Source of the DNA: Lachnospiraceae bacterium
GTDB lineage: Bacteria; Bacillota; Clostridia; Lachnospirales; Lachnospiraceae
Assembly: GCA_016287675.1 (NCBI GenBank)
Contig: JAEFAR010000018.1
Location: 1 to 47,062 of the forward strand
Reading direction: 5' to 3'
DNA length: 47,062 bases
Below are positions 16,650 to 26,596 of the stretch, piece after piece. Numbering within the stretch: the stretch's first letter is position 1; the number at the start of each line of letters is the position of its first letter. The notes beneath the pieces were generated by a model. The model had not been told where the DNA came from, ran no database searches, and worked only from the letters and a program-made list of their open reading frames with translations. Position numbers and translations under genes: made by a program.

Positions 16650-18842
16650 ATGGACGTTAATCGTTCGGATATTGAGGGTATTATTTTCGGTTATTCAAAA
16701 CATCCCTTTAATGTGTTGGGACCACATTTACTTGGGAATGAGACAAGGATCTGCTGCTTTTATCCGGATGCCTGCGGAGCTGTTGTAAATTCAAAATCCG
16801 ACGGCTCGAAGTTTGAGATGCAGAGACTGGACAACAGAGGATTTTACGGAGTAACGATCCCTGCGGACAAAGCCCTGGGGTACACCCTTACTTTGTACTA
16901 TCCCAATGGGACGGATTACGAAACAGAAGATCCTTACGCTTTTTCACCGGATCTTGATGAAGAAGCCCTGGAGCTTTTCGATAAAGGCATCAACTACGAG
17001 ATCTACAAAACTCTTGGGGCAAAGCCTGCAGAGATAGACGGAGTCAAAGGCATACGTTTTGCTCTCTGGGCTCCGAACGCTTCTTCCGCAAGCGTTGTGG
17101 GAGATTTTAATCTTTGGGATAAGAGAAGATCCCTTATGGAATTTGATGAAAGACACGGAGTCTATTCGCTCTTTGTGCCGGGACTTGAGAACGGTGCGCT
17201 TTACAAGTACGCTGTGACCACAAAGGGCGGGGCCACCATCTTAAAGGCCGATCCCTACGGGACATGGTCCCAGAAAAGACCTGACAACGCCTCCGTAGTT
17301 TTTGATATAGACAGCTTCAAATGGACCGATTCCACATGGATCGGGAACAGGAAAAAGAAGGACCCACTGGAGGGACCCATCAACATTTATGAGGTTCACC
17401 TGGGAAGCTGGAAAAAGCCCTCAGAGGAAGACGGAAGCTTTTACAATTACAGGGAGCTTGCGGTTCAGCTCTGCGATTACGTTAAAGAAATGGGTTACAC
17501 TCATGTGGAGCTGCTTCCCATCATGGAGCATCCCTTTGACGGATCCTGGGGCTATCAGGTGACGGGCTACTACGCTGCCACATCCCGATTCGGAAGTCCT
17601 TCCGATTTCATGTATTTTGTAAACTATATGCACAAAAACGGCATCGGAGTGATCCTTGACTGGGTTCCCGCCCATTTCCCCAAGGACGCCTTCGGTCTTG
17701 CAAAATTTGACGGAACTTGCCTCTACGAGCATTTCGACAAGAGAAGAGGCGAGCATCCGGACTGGGGAACATTGATCTACAATCTTGAAAGACCTCAGGT
17801 CTCAAACTTCCTGATCGCCAATGCCCTTTACTGGGTGGAGCAGTTCCATGCGGACGGTATCAGGATGGATGCTGTAGCTTCCATGCTCTACCTTGATTAC
17901 GGACGTAAGAACGGAGAATGGCTGCCCAATAAGTACGGCGGCAGAGAGAATCTGGATGCCATGGAATTCCTGAAGCACCTGAATTCCATTATGGCAAAGA
18001 GAAACAAAAACGTGCTCATGATCGCGGAGGAATCCACGGCATGGCCCAATGTTACAGGGGTTGTTGAGGAAAACAATTCTTTGGGCTTCACTTTAAAGTG
18101 GAACATGGGCTGGATGAACGACTTCCTTAAGTACATGGAGCAGGATCCCCTGTTTAAGAAGGGAGTTCACGGCTGTCTTACCTTCTCCATGATGTATGCC
18201 TATTCCGAGAAGTTCATTCTTGTGCTTTCCCACGACGAAGTCGTTCATGGCAAGGGCTCCCTTTTAAACAAGATGCCCGGAGAGTACAATGACAAATTTG
18301 CGAACTTACGTGCGGCCTATGGTTTCATGGTAGGGCATCCCGGAAAGAAGCTGCTTTTCATGGGGCAGGATTTCGGTCAGTTCTCCGAGTGGAATGAGGG
18401 AAAGAGTCTCGACTGGGGACTTATAGATCAATACGAGATGCACGGCAAGATGCATGCCTATTGCAAAGATCTTTTCAACATCTATTGCAAGACGCCTGCT
18501 TTTTATGATATGGATTTCGTTCCGGAGGGCTTTAAGTGGATGAGCTGTCAGGACGCGGATCACAGCATTGTTTCTTTTATCAGAAGATCAAAGAAGGATG
18601 ATGTGTACCTGTTTGTCTGCAATTTTACTCCCATTCCCTACGAGGGCTTCGTACAGGCAGTGCCCGAGTCCGGAACCTACAAAGAGTTGATCAACTCCGA
18701 TGACGTGAAGTACGGCGGAACCGGGCTCACAAACCCCAAGGCTTTAAAGTCCGCCGAAGTTCCAAAGGACGGACAGGAGAATTCTATAGTAATGAACCTG
18801 CCGCCTCTCGGAGTCGTTATATTCAAGAAAGAAAAGAAATAA
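16650..18842 (+). CDS. glgB: 1,4-alpha-glucan branching enzyme (GH13)
   Basis: The 730-residue protein makes alpha-1,6 branches in glycogen. It has a CBM48 pair in the first 230 residues (YSKHPFNVLGPH and RFALWAPNASSASVVGDFNLW) and a GH13 barrel with ILDWVPAHFP, DGIRMDAVASMLY (nucleophile Asp407), MIAEEST (acid/base Glu460) and LSHDEVVHG (Asp529). The C-terminal sandwich ends in LPPLGVVIFKK. All catalytic residues are present and the length is normal. I chose ATG at 16650 after GGAGGAGAAGGAG; a longer open frame extends into the YesL gene but is not conserved. It sits upstream of the nitrogen and debranching-like genes. Confidence 0.97.
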   Translation: MDVNRSDIEGIIFGYSKHPFNVLGPHLLGNETRICCFYPDACGAVVNSKSDGSKFEMQRLDNRGFYGVTIPADKALGYTLTLYYPNGTDYETEDPYAFSPDLDEEALELFDKGINYEIYKTLGAKPAEIDGVKGIRFALWAPNASSASVVGDFNLWDKRRSLMEFDERHGVYSLFVPGLENGALYKYAVTTKGGATILKADPYGTWSQKRPDNASVVFDIDSFKWTDSTWIGNRKKKDPLEGPINIYEVHLGSWKKPSEEDGSFYNYRELAVQLCDYVKEMGYTHVELLPIMEHPFDGSWGYQVTGYYAATSRFGSPSDFMYFVNYMHKNGIGVILDWVPAHFPKDAFGLAKFDGTCLYEHFDKRRGEHPDWGTLIYNLERPQVSNFLIANALYWVEQFHADGIRMDAVASMLYLDYGRKNGEWLPNKYGGRENLDAMEFLKHLNSIMAKRNKNVLMIAEESTAWPNVTGVVEENNSLGFTLKWNMGWMNDFLKYMEQDPLFKKGVHGCLTFSMMYAYSEKFILVLSHDEVVHGKGSLLNKMPGEYNDKFANLRAAYGFMVGHPGKKLLFMGQDFGQFSEWNEGKSLDWGLIDQYEMHGKMHAYCKDLFNIYCKTPAFYDMDFVPEGFKWMSCQDADHSIVSFIRRSKKDDVYLFVCNFTPIPYEGFVQAVPESGTYKELINSDDVKYGGTGLTNPKALKSAEVPKDGQENSIVMNLPPLGVVIFKKEKK

Positions 18843-18893
18843 ACAACCAACATTTCCGCTTCCGTAAAGGGGAACGGGCGAAAGGAACACAAG

Positions 18894-21020
18894 ATGTCAA
18901 ACACAATTCAGGAACTGTTCGGGATTGACGTGTTTAATGAAACCGTCATGAAAGAAAACCTGCCGGACACAGTTTTCGCATCACTCAAGAAGACGATGGA
19001 AAACGGTGACGAACTCGATCCGGCCATCGCTGACGTAGTAGCCAATGCAATGAAGGACTGGGCCATCAAAAAAGGCGCAACCCATTACACTCATTGGTTC
19101 CAGCCTATGACCGGGATCACAGCCGAAAAGCACGATTCCTTTATAGCACCCGCCGAGGAAGGCAAGGTCATAATGGAATTTTCGGGCAAAGAGCTGATCA
19201 AGGGTGAGTCGGATGCTTCTTCGTTCCCTTCGGGCGGTCTCAGAGCCACATTTGAAGCAAGAGGCTACACGGCCTGGGATTGCACATCACCTGCCTTTGT
19301 AAAGGAAGATGCCGCGGGAGTCACTCTCTGTATCCCCACTGCATTTTGCTCCTACACCGGAGAAGCGCTGGATGAAAAGACACCGCTCCTTCGTTCCATG
19401 GATGCTTTGAGCCGTGAGACCGTAAAGCTCCTTCACCTTATCGGAAGAAAGGATGTCACAAGAGTTTCCGTATCGGTGGGACCCGAGCAGGAGTACTTCC
19501 TTGTGGATCATAAAAAATTCATGCGCCGTGAGGACCTCATCTTCACCGGAAGAACTCTTTTCGGCGCTTCTGCTCCCAAGGGGCAGGAAATGGACGATCA
19601 CTACTACGGAGCCATCAAGGAGAGGATCGCATCCTTCATGAAAGAGCTGAACGAGGAACTCTGGAAACTGGGAGTCCTCGCCAAGACCCAGCACAATGAA
19701 GTTGCGCCCGCTCAGCACGAGCTTGCATGCATATACTCCACCGCCAACATCGCCTGCGATCACAACCAGATCGTTATGGACACCATGAAGAAGGTGGCTA
19801 AGCGTCACGGCCTTGAGTGTCTTTTAAATGAAAAGCCTTTTGCCGGAGTCAACGGTTCCGGTAAACATGACAACTGGTCCGTAGTGACGAATACGGGTGA
19901 AAATCTCTTGAAGCCCGGAAAGGAGCCTCACAAGAACCTTCCTTTCCTCATCTTTTTGAGCGCCGTGATCGCTGCGGTTGACGACCATGCTTTGCTCCTT
20001 CGCTGCGCGGCATCCACTCCCGGAAATGACAACCGTTTGGGGGGAAGCGAAGCACCGCCCACAGTGATCTCTGTTTTCCTCGGAGCACAGCTGGATGACA
20101 TCGTTAATCAGATCATCGAAACCGGTTCCGCCGCAGACTGCAAGAAGAAGGAAACCATGCTCATGGGTGTTTCTTCTTTGCCCAAATTGAGAAAAGACGT
20201 TACGGACAGAAACCGTACTTCACCCTTTGCTTTTACCGGAAACAAGTTTGAATTCCGTATGGTATCAAGCCAGCAGTCCATTGCCATGCCCAATACCGTA
20301 CTTAATACCATAGTTGCAGACGCACTTGCGCAGTTCTCCGAGGCTTTGGAAGCAAATCTCAAAAAGCCCGGTGCGGGAGATCTTGAATGTGAAGTGATGA
20401 AACTCATACGTGAGTCCCTTACGAAGCATGCCCGCATCATCTTTAACGGAGACGGTTACTCCGAAGACTGGCAAAAGGAAGCAACAAGAAGAGGACTTCC
20501 TTCGGCCAAGACCATGGTGGATGCCAATGTGGCACTGACTTCTCCCGAAACTGTGGAGACCTTTGCAAGAATGCACGTTCTCTCAAAGGTCGAACTGGAA
20601 GCCAGACAGGAGATCAACAACGAATTCTATGCAAAGACGCTGAACATCGAAGCAAAGACCATGATCGAGATGGCTGCAAGACTCTACATCCCTGCAGTGA
20701 TCCGTTATTCCAAGCGCCTTGCGGAAACCATCAATGCCATCAACGATACGGGACTCGGACTTGATACGCCCGTTCAGGCTGAACTTCTTAAGAAGCTTTC
20801 CGGGCTTCTCAAGGAAGCTGCCGATGCACTTGAGGTTCTGAGGACTGAGAACGGAAATGCAAGACTCATAAAAGATGAAAAGGAAAGAGCCCTTGCCTAC
20901 AGTACAAAGGTCAAGCCCGCAATGGAAGCCTTGAGACGTCCCATCGACGAGCTGGAGATCATTGTGGACAAGAGATTCTGGCCCGTTCCCACATACGAAG
21001 ATCTCATGTTTGAGGTTTAA
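18894..21020 (+). CDS. glnN: Type III glutamine synthetase
   Basis: The 708-residue protein has the length of GSIII, well above GSI or GSII. It condenses glutamate and ammonia with ATP to glutamine in the cytoplasm as a dodecamer. Seen are the N-terminal [12 protein letters not shown] block, [63 protein letters not shown] and FRMVSSQQS, all signature GSIII regions. AAAGGA precedes the ATG. It lies 51 bases after glgB. No nitrogen-sensing leader or PII gene is visible here. Confidence 0.97.
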   Translation: MSNTIQELFGIDVFNETVMKENLPDTVFASLKKTMENGDELDPAIADVVANAMKDWAIKKGATHYTHWFQPMTGITAEKHDSFIAPAEEGKVIMEFSGKELIKGESDASSFPSGGLRATFEARGYTAWDCTSPAFVKEDAAGVTLCIPTAFCSYTGEALDEKTPLLRSMDALSRETVKLLHLIGRKDVTRVSVSVGPEQEYFLVDHKKFMRREDLIFTGRTLFGASAPKGQEMDDHYYGAIKERIASFMKELNEELWKLGVLAKTQHNEVAPAQHELACIYSTANIACDHNQIVMDTMKKVAKRHGLECLLNEKPFAGVNGSGKHDNWSVVTNTGENLLKPGKEPHKNLPFLIFLSAVIAAVDDHALLLRCAASTPGNDNRLGGSEAPPTVISVFLGAQLDDIVNQIIETGSAADCKKKETMLMGVSSLPKLRKDVTDRNRTSPFAFTGNKFEFRMVSSQQSIAMPNTVLNTIVADALAQFSEALEANLKKPGAGDLECEVMKLIRESLTKHARIIFNGDGYSEDWQKEATRRGLPSAKTMVDANVALTSPETVETFARMHVLSKVELEARQEINNEFYAKTLNIEAKTMIEMAARLYIPAVIRYSKRLAETINAINDTGLGLDTPVQAELLKKLSGLLKEAADALEVLRTENGNARLIKDEKERALAYSTKVKPAMEALRRPIDELEIIVDKRFWPVPTYEDLMFEV

Positions 21021-21080
21021 TGCGTTGAACCTCATTTATGATCGTTAATATATGTTTTTTCAAGAAAGGATTTTTATTTA

Positions 21081-22715
21081 ATGATTCAGGCAAGTAACAT
21101 TACACTTCGTCTCGGAAAGAGAGCTCTTTTTGAAGACGTTAACATCAAATTTACGGAGGGTAACTGCTACGGTATTATCGGTGCCAACGGCGCCGGAAAG
21201 TCCACATTCCTTAAGATACTCAACGGACAGCTGGAGCCCACAAAGGGCGATGTTATCATCACTCCCGGCCAGCGTCTTTCTTTCCTTCAGCAGGACCACT
21301 TTAAATACGATGCCTTTAACGTAATGGACACGGTTATCATGGGTAACAAGCGTCTTTACGACATTATGAAGGAAAAGGATGCCATCTATGCAAAGGAAGA
21401 TTTCACAGAGGAAGACGGTATCCGTGCATCCGAGCTGGAAACTGAATTTGCCGAAATGAACGGATGGGAAGCTGAGAGCGATGCTGCCACACTTCTTAAC
21501 GGACTTGGGGTGGACACTTCCCTTCATTACGCTCAGATGGCTGATCTTACAGGCCCTGTAAAGGTCAAGGTGCTCCTTGCCCAGGCACTTTTCGGTAATC
21601 CGGACATTCTTCTCCTGGACGAGCCTACAAACCATCTGGATCTCGATGCCATCAACTGGCTTGAGGATTTCCTTATCGATTTTGACAATACGGTCATAGT
21701 GGTTTCCCACGACCGTTACTTCTTAAACAAAGTCTGCACACACATTGCTGACATCGACTATGCAAAGATCCAGCTCTATGCAGGAAACTACGACTTCTGG
21801 TACGAGTCAAGTCAGCTCATGGTCCGTCAGATGAAGGAAGCCAACAAGAAGAAAGAGGAGCAGATCAAGGAACTCCAGGAATTCATCCAGAGATTCTCCG
21901 CAAATGCTTCAAAGTCCAAGCAGGCAACTTCACGTAAGAGAGCACTTGAGAAGATCGAGCTCACTGACATCAAGCCTTCTTCCAGAAAGTATCCCTACAT
22001 CGACTTCAGACCCAATCGTGAGATCGGTAACGAAGTACTTGAGATCAAAAACCTTTCCAAGACCATCAACGGTGTCAAGATCCTTGACAACATCAATATG
22101 GTTGTGGGAAGAAACGACAAGATCGCTTTTGTTGGCGGTAACACCGTTGCTGCAACTACGCTTTTCAAGATCCTTATGGGAGAGATGGAGCCTGACTCCG
22201 GAAGCTTCAAGTGGGGCATTACCACATCCCAGAGCTACTTCCCCAAGGATAATACAGAGATCTTTAAGGGCGAGGAGAACATCGTTGAACACCTCATGCC
22301 TTACTCTACGGTAGACGATGTAACCTACGTCAGAGGTTTCCTGGGAAGAATGCTTTTCGCGGGAGAAGAAGGCGTTAAGAAGGTCAACGTTCTTTCCGGT
22401 GGTGAGAAGGTGAGAGTCATGCTTTCAAAAATGATGCTCATCGGAGCCAACGTTCTCATCATGGATGAGCCCACAAACCATTTGGACATGGAATCCATCA
22501 CTTCATTAAACAATGCGCTGATCAAGTTCCCTTCTGTGGTAATGTTCACCGCTCTTGACCATCAGTTCATTCAGACTGTTGCAAACAGGATCGTGGAGAT
22601 CGTTCCCGGCGGAAGCATGATCGATAAGGTGACAACATACGACGAGTATCTTGAAAGCGATGAGCTGGCAAGAAAGCGTCAGGTTCTTACATCACAGGTG
22701 GAAGAGGAAGATTGA
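21081..22715 (+). CDS. ABC-F family ATPase (YkpA/YbiT-like), second ATP site degenerate
   Basis: The 544-residue protein has two ATP-binding domains and no membrane segment, with a charged linker (about 250-305: KKKEEQIKELQEFI, SKSKQATSRKRALEKI) as in ABC-F factors that act on ribosomes. Domain 1 has Walker A GANGAGKST (34-42), Walker B LLLDEPTNHLD and switch SHDRYF, but its signature is LTGPVK (156-161). Domain 2 has signature LSGGEK (438-443) and Walker B IMDEPTNHLD, but Walker A reads GGNTVAATT with Ala358 at the usual Lys, and the switch reads FTALDHQ with Leu492 at the usual His. AAAGGA lies ten bases before the ATG. Confidence 0.92.
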   Translation: MIQASNITLRLGKRALFEDVNIKFTEGNCYGIIGANGAGKSTFLKILNGQLEPTKGDVIITPGQRLSFLQQDHFKYDAFNVMDTVIMGNKRLYDIMKEKDAIYAKEDFTEEDGIRASELETEFAEMNGWEAESDAATLLNGLGVDTSLHYAQMADLTGPVKVKVLLAQALFGNPDILLLDEPTNHLDLDAINWLEDFLIDFDNTVIVVSHDRYFLNKVCTHIADIDYAKIQLYAGNYDFWYESSQLMVRQMKEANKKKEEQIKELQEFIQRFSANASKSKQATSRKRALEKIELTDIKPSSRKYPYIDFRPNREIGNEVLEIKNLSKTINGVKILDNINMVVGRNDKIAFVGGNTVAATTLFKILMGEMEPDSGSFKWGITTSQSYFPKDNTEIFKGEENIVEHLMPYSTVDDVTYVRGFLGRMLFAGEEGVKKVNVLSGGEKVRVMLSKMMLIGANVLIMDEPTNHLDMESITSLNNALIKFPSVVMFTALDHQFIQTVANRIVEIVPGGSMIDKVTTYDEYLESDELARKRQVLTSQVEEED

Positions 22716-24499
22716 TTTTGCAAAAATCAAACATCAAAAACACACATACAGACCTAAGAAATGTACCTTTGGGAGCTTTTGTCACGGAGGAAGGACGCTG
22801 TCGTTTCTCCGTGAGCCTTCCAAAGGCTTTATCATGTTTGCTCTGCCTTTGTGATGAAAAAGGAAATGTTTTCGCAGAGCAGGAAATGAAAAAAACAAAG
22901 AACGGGATTTTTACTACAACTGTAGAGAAATGCCCCGATTCATATTTTTATAAAGCAGACGGCAAGATCGCAGAGGATCCCTATGCCCTTGAGATAAGGG
23001 GAAGAGAGAAGTTCGGGAAGAGATCCGGAGAGCAGGAGACAAATGTAGTAAAGGATCTCTCGAAGTACAGCTTTTCTTTGGAGAGCTTTAAGACAGAGTT
23101 TTCGGACCTGGTGCTTTACAAGCTCCACGTGAGAAGCTTTACCATGGATCCTTCTTCGGGAGTGAAATGTCCCGGGACATTTAAGGGAGTAACGGAAAAG
23201 ATCTCTTACCTTAAAAAGCTGGGGATCACCGGAGTCCTTTTGATGCCCGTGTACGAGTTTGACGAATGCCTTCCCGGTAACGGGCTTAATCTTTGGGGCT
23301 ACGGCGGTGTGAACACCTACTTCTTTGCACCCAAGTCTTCCTATGCTTCGGAGCCTAAAAAGGCATCGGAAGAATTTGCGGAAATGGTGCAAAAGCTTCA
23401 TGAAGCGGGGATCTCCGTCTTTATGGAGATAATGTTCGGAGAAGACACATCCGAAAGCCTTATTGCAGACTGCTTGAGGCATTGGGCGGTAAATTACGGC
23501 ATCGACGGTTTCAGGATCAATGACTGGCAGATCTCCGTTTCCTGCCTTGTTACGGACCCCTATCTTTCCAATTGTATCTTCATGGTGACAGATGCGGAAG
23601 AAAGGCTTGTGAACCTTTATCCCGGCCGTATCCTTCGTTACAACGACGGCTTCATGAACGACATGAGAAGATACATTAAAGGGGATGAGGGCTTTGTCCC
23701 CGTGCTCTACGACTACATGAAGAACAGAACACCCTCTGCGGGAGTCAGGTTTATTACCGACCACGACGGCTTCACCCTCAGGGATCTTTACTCTTACGAC
23801 ATTAAGCACAACGAAGCCAACGGTGAAAACGGCAGAGACGGCAAGGTCCTTAATTACAGCTGGAACTGCGGCGAAGAGGGAGAGACAGGGAACAGAAAAG
23901 TCACAAAGCTTCGTCTTAAAATGATGAAAAATGCCCTCCTTACCACCATTCTGGCGGGGGGAGTGCCCATGCTTCCTGCCGGTGACGAATTCGGTAATTC
24001 CCAGAAGGGAAACAACAACACCTGGTGTCAGGACAACGAAACAGGCTGGGTTAATTGGGAGAAACTGAGTTCAAACAGGGAATTACTGAAGTTTGTAAAG
24101 GAGCTTCTGGAACTCAGAAAGAACCACAGGATCTTTTGTAATCCCGTTACCCTTTCGGAATTCGACAGGACCGGCTGCGGAATGCCGGAGATCTCGCTTC
24201 ACGGCGAGACGCCATGGCTGATCGACTGCCAGCCCTACAACCGTCTTGCAGGCATTTACCTTTGCGGTGCGGCGGGAAAAGATGAAATTGACGATGATTT
24301 TTATATCATATATAATATGCATTGGGAAAAACACGTTTTCAGGATCCCTTCTCCCGACGGAGAAGATTTCAGAGTCCTGCTGTCCACAGACAGGGATGAA
24401 AAACACGAAAGCGTCGGAGGAGAGATCACTCTGAGCCCCAGAACCATCGTGATATTAATGAAAGAAAGATCGGTGATCCGAAATGGAAAAAAGAAGTAA
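22712..24499 (+). CDS. GH13 glycogen-debranching-enzyme homologue lacking catalytic residues (probable pseudoenzyme)
   Basis: The 595-residue frame follows the GlgX/isoamylase/pullulanase plan: CBM48-like N-terminus, YKLHVRSFT, a barrel, DHDGFTLRDL, KHNEANGENGRDG, SWNCGEEG, and LAGGVPMLPAGDEFG. However, the nucleophile motif reads DGFRIND, with Asn270 where Asp is expected; the acid/base segment reads IFMVTDAEE, with Thr293 where Glu is expected; and the region I motif DVVYNHT is replaced by MEIMFGED with a shortened loop. Only the third Asp (about 352) is kept. The frame is intact, so a regulatory or glycogen-binding role is likelier than decay. The TTG start overlaps the ABC-F stop (TTGA). 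Confidence 0.82.
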   Translation: MILQKSNIKNTHTDLRNVPLGAFVTEEGRCRFSVSLPKALSCLLCLCDEKGNVFAEQEMKKTKNGIFTTTVEKCPDSYFYKADGKIAEDPYALEIRGREKFGKRSGEQETNVVKDLSKYSFSLESFKTEFSDLVLYKLHVRSFTMDPSSGVKCPGTFKGVTEKISYLKKLGITGVLLMPVYEFDECLPGNGLNLWGYGGVNTYFFAPKSSYASEPKKASEEFAEMVQKLHEAGISVFMEIMFGEDTSESLIADCLRHWAVNYGIDGFRINDWQISVSCLVTDPYLSNCIFMVTDAEERLVNLYPGRILRYNDGFMNDMRRYIKGDEGFVPVLYDYMKNRTPSAGVRFITDHDGFTLRDLYSYDIKHNEANGENGRDGKVLNYSWNCGEEGETGNRKVTKLRLKMMKNALLTTILAGGVPMLPAGDEFGNSQKGNNNTWCQDNETGWVNWEKLSSNRELLKFVKELLELRKNHRIFCNPVTLSEFDRTGCGMPEISLHGETPWLIDCQPYNRLAGIYLCGAAGKDEIDDDFYIIYNMHWEKHVFRIPSPDGEDFRVLLSTDRDEKHESVGGEITLSPRTIVILMKERSVIRNGKKK

Positions 24500-25283
24500 A
24501 GTATCCATAAATGCTTTTCAGATGAAGATCATCGCTTTGATCCTCTATTTTGCCGGAATGACCATGGTCCAGCTCACCTATGCCCATTATTCCGACGGGA
24601 ATTTTGATGACGGCCCCTGGGCTATTCTTTACATAATCGGAAGCATAGTGGTGATCTCGGCATTACCTCCCATCTGTTTCCTCACTGTGGAAGCAGTTCT
24701 TAAAACGGGAGATCTTAAAAAGCTCTTTATAAGGCTGGGAACTGCGGCTGTCATCACCGAGATCCTTCTGGATCTTGCCGCTTACGGTGGAAAGGTCTTT
24801 GACTTTTCGGAAGGGATTTTAAAGAATCCTGCCTTTTCCATGAGTTTAAACCTTTACTTTTCCATGATCCTAGGAGCAGCTGTAGTCTGTGTGATGGACA
24901 GGGTCATCAAAAAGAAGTACTCCCCGGGAAGCGTTCCTTTTGTGCTTTTTAACATTCTTTTTGCTTTGGTCTGCTGCGCGGTAGCGGTGTTTCTGAACAC
25001 TGCTCACGGATCGCTCATGATCCTCATGATGGTTGCGGTTTACTATTTCTACGGTAATCCCGTTTTTACCGTCATATGCATCTGTCTGCTCCAGTTCCTG
25101 AGTCTCGGTAACGGAGGCGGTATCCTGATGCTTGCGCCCATTCTCGGATGTGTGCCCATCTGGCTCTACAGCGGTGAAGAGGGCAGAAAAACAAATGTCA
25201 TCAGACTTTTGACTTACATCGCATTCCCTGTCTGCTACGGGGCAGTGCTTTTAGTTTTGAGATTTATGGGGGACAGGATTTGA
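24483..25283 (+). CDS. TraX-family-like integral membrane protein
   Basis: The 266-residue protein has about eight hydrophobic segments from residue 13 (MKIIALILYFAGMTMVQ). The arrangement and the end (IWLYSGEEGRK, then LLTYIAFPVCYGAVLLVL) resemble chromosomal TraX-like proteins of Clostridia, a family linked in the F plasmid to pilin acetylation and related to acyltransferases; the chromosomal role is unknown. The usual Asp-His of the first helix is not seen. It overlaps the upstream gene by 17 bases and its TGA overlaps the next start. Confidence 0.65.
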   Translation: MEKRSKVSINAFQMKIIALILYFAGMTMVQLTYAHYSDGNFDDGPWAILYIIGSIVVISALPPICFLTVEAVLKTGDLKKLFIRLGTAAVITEILLDLAAYGGKVFDFSEGILKNPAFSMSLNLYFSMILGAAVVCVMDRVIKKKYSPGSVPFVLFNILFALVCCAVAVFLNTAHGSLMILMMVAVYYFYGNPVFTVICICLLQFLSLGNGGGILMLAPILGCVPIWLYSGEEGRKTNVIRLLTYIAFPVCYGAVLLVLRFMGDRI

Positions 25284-25765
25284 AACAACTAAAGATCACG
25301 GAAATGAACAGATTCATGGGAAAGCTTCTTAAAAGCGAAGCCTTTGACGATTTTCTTCTGAGAGAGGGAACCGTCAGGACTTTCATGGATTTCATCTATT
25401 CCGGAGAGATCCATGCCGACTACTTTAATTCCGAAGAAAAAGAAGAGGCGGTGATGGAAAGATATGCCTGCTGGAAAGACGTGAAGGAAAACGTTCTGGG
25501 GCTGATCCGTGGGAAACACACACCCCTTTACATACGGCTTTCTTTCCTGGCAAATGAGAAGATGAAGAAAGAGACTGCCGGTGAAGAAGAAAAGGGAAGC
25601 TTCTCACTGAGCATGGGGTTTACTTACAAAGACGGAGTTGCCACCATCGTTACGGGGGTTTACAGAGGCACTTTTTCTTTGGACAAAGAGCTTGAAAAAA
25701 AATGGGATTTAAGGGCAGAGAAGTTTCTGACCGACAATGATATAAATTTTGAGGAGATGGTATAA
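25280..25765 (+). CDS. Conserved hypothetical protein, DUF5721-like
   Basis: The 161-residue soluble protein begins KQLKITEMNRFMGKLLKSEAFDDFLLREG, of which the KITE.NRFMGKLL and FDDFLL parts recall the DUF5721 family of Lachnospiraceae. It has no recognisable catalytic motif. The middle is Lys/Glu-rich (about 100-118) and the end is FLTDNDINFEEMV. TTG at 25280 overlaps the preceding TGA, and its stop overlaps the next ATG (TAATG), so it is translationally tied to the TraX-like and alarmone-synthetase genes. The family name is from memory and should be searched. Confidence 0.7.
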   Translation: MKQLKITEMNRFMGKLLKSEAFDDFLLREGTVRTFMDFIYSGEIHADYFNSEEKEEAVMERYACWKDVKENVLGLIRGKHTPLYIRLSFLANEKMKKETAGEEEKGSFSLSMGFTYKDGVATIVTGVYRGTFSLDKELEKKWDLRAEKFLTDNDINFEEMV

Positions 25766-26571
25766 TGGAAATACAACTTTGGAGAGAGATCCTTGAACCC
25801 TACTCACTGGCTGTGGACGAACTCGTGGTGAAATTCGAGCATATGATCCGCGCTAAGCGCCAGAACGGACAGTATTCTCCCATTGAAAGAGTGGACGGTC
25901 GCGTAAAGACCATATACTCGATCCTGGAGAAATGTCAGAAGAAGGGTATCCCCTATGAAAAATTTGAAGATAAACTGGGAGATATTGCGGGCATAAGGAT
26001 CACATGCCAGTTCGTGGATGACATTTACGAGGTTGTCCGTCTGATCCGTTTGAGATCGGACATGCGGGTGATCAACGAAAAGGATTACATTAAGAACACC
26101 AAGGATTCCGGATACAGAAGCTATCATATGATAGTATACTACACGGTTGAAACGGAAAAAGGCCCCAGAGAGATACCGGTGGAGATCCAGATCAGGACAC
26201 TGGCCATGAATTTCTGGGCTACGGTGGAGCATTCATTGCAGTACAAGTATAAGGAAAATCTTCCCGAGAGCATTGCGGAAAGACTTCACAAAGCTGCGGA
26301 TGCCATCGTCATCCTGGATCAGGAAATGTCCTCCATCCGTGAAGACATTCTGGATTCTCAGGTTTCCTTTAACGTAAAGGCTGAGATGGTGGCTGACATT
26401 CTGAACAACATCCAGAACCTCTACAAGGTTGCCAACAAGAAGGAAGTGGTGCAGATCCAGGATGAATTCTTTAAGATCTACTCCACGGACGATCTTTCCG
26501 CCCTCAACAGATTTAACCATGAACTGGACACCATAGCCGAGGGCTACAGGGCTCAAAGCCTTAACAAATAG
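25765..26571 (+). CDS. Small alarmone synthetase, (p)ppGpp synthetase of RelP/RelQ type
   Basis: The 268-residue protein carries only the synthetase domain of the RelA/SpoT family, which transfers pyrophosphate from ATP to GTP or GDP. Seen are RVDGRVKTIYSILEKCQKKG, LGDIAGIRITCQF, KDSGYRSYHMIVYY and VEIQIRTLAMNFWATVEHSLQYKY, given here as separate short motifs; there is no HD hydrolase or TGS domain. A helical C-terminal part (about 190-268) follows, longer than the common 210-residue RelQ, and would mediate oligomer formation. The ATG overlaps the preceding stop. Neighbours that modify rRNA and resolve DNA fit a growth-control cluster. Confidence 0.93.
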   Translation: MEIQLWREILEPYSLAVDELVVKFEHMIRAKRQNGQYSPIERVDGRVKTIYSILEKCQKKGIPYEKFEDKLGDIAGIRITCQFVDDIYEVVRLIRLRSDMRVINEKDYIKNTKDSGYRSYHMIVYYTVETEKGPREIPVEIQIRTLAMNFWATVEHSLQYKYKENLPESIAERLHKAADAIVILDQEMSSIREDILDSQVSFNVKAEMVADILNNIQNLYKVANKKEVVQIQDEFFKIYSTDDLSALNRFNHELDTIAEGYRAQSLNK

Positions 26572-26596
26572 AAATCCTAAGAAAAGAAATTAATAT

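Noticed and set aside
22940-23809. Long open frame on the minus strand (289 codons) inside the GH13 homologue gene
   Set aside because: It lies fully opposite a frame with strong family signatures, has no recognisable motif, and fits the chance open frames expected on the opposite strand of biased codon use.
24483-25283. Conjugation or mobile-element origin for the TraX-like gene
   Set aside because: No relaxase, integrase or other transfer genes are near; chromosomal TraX-like genes are common in Clostridia.
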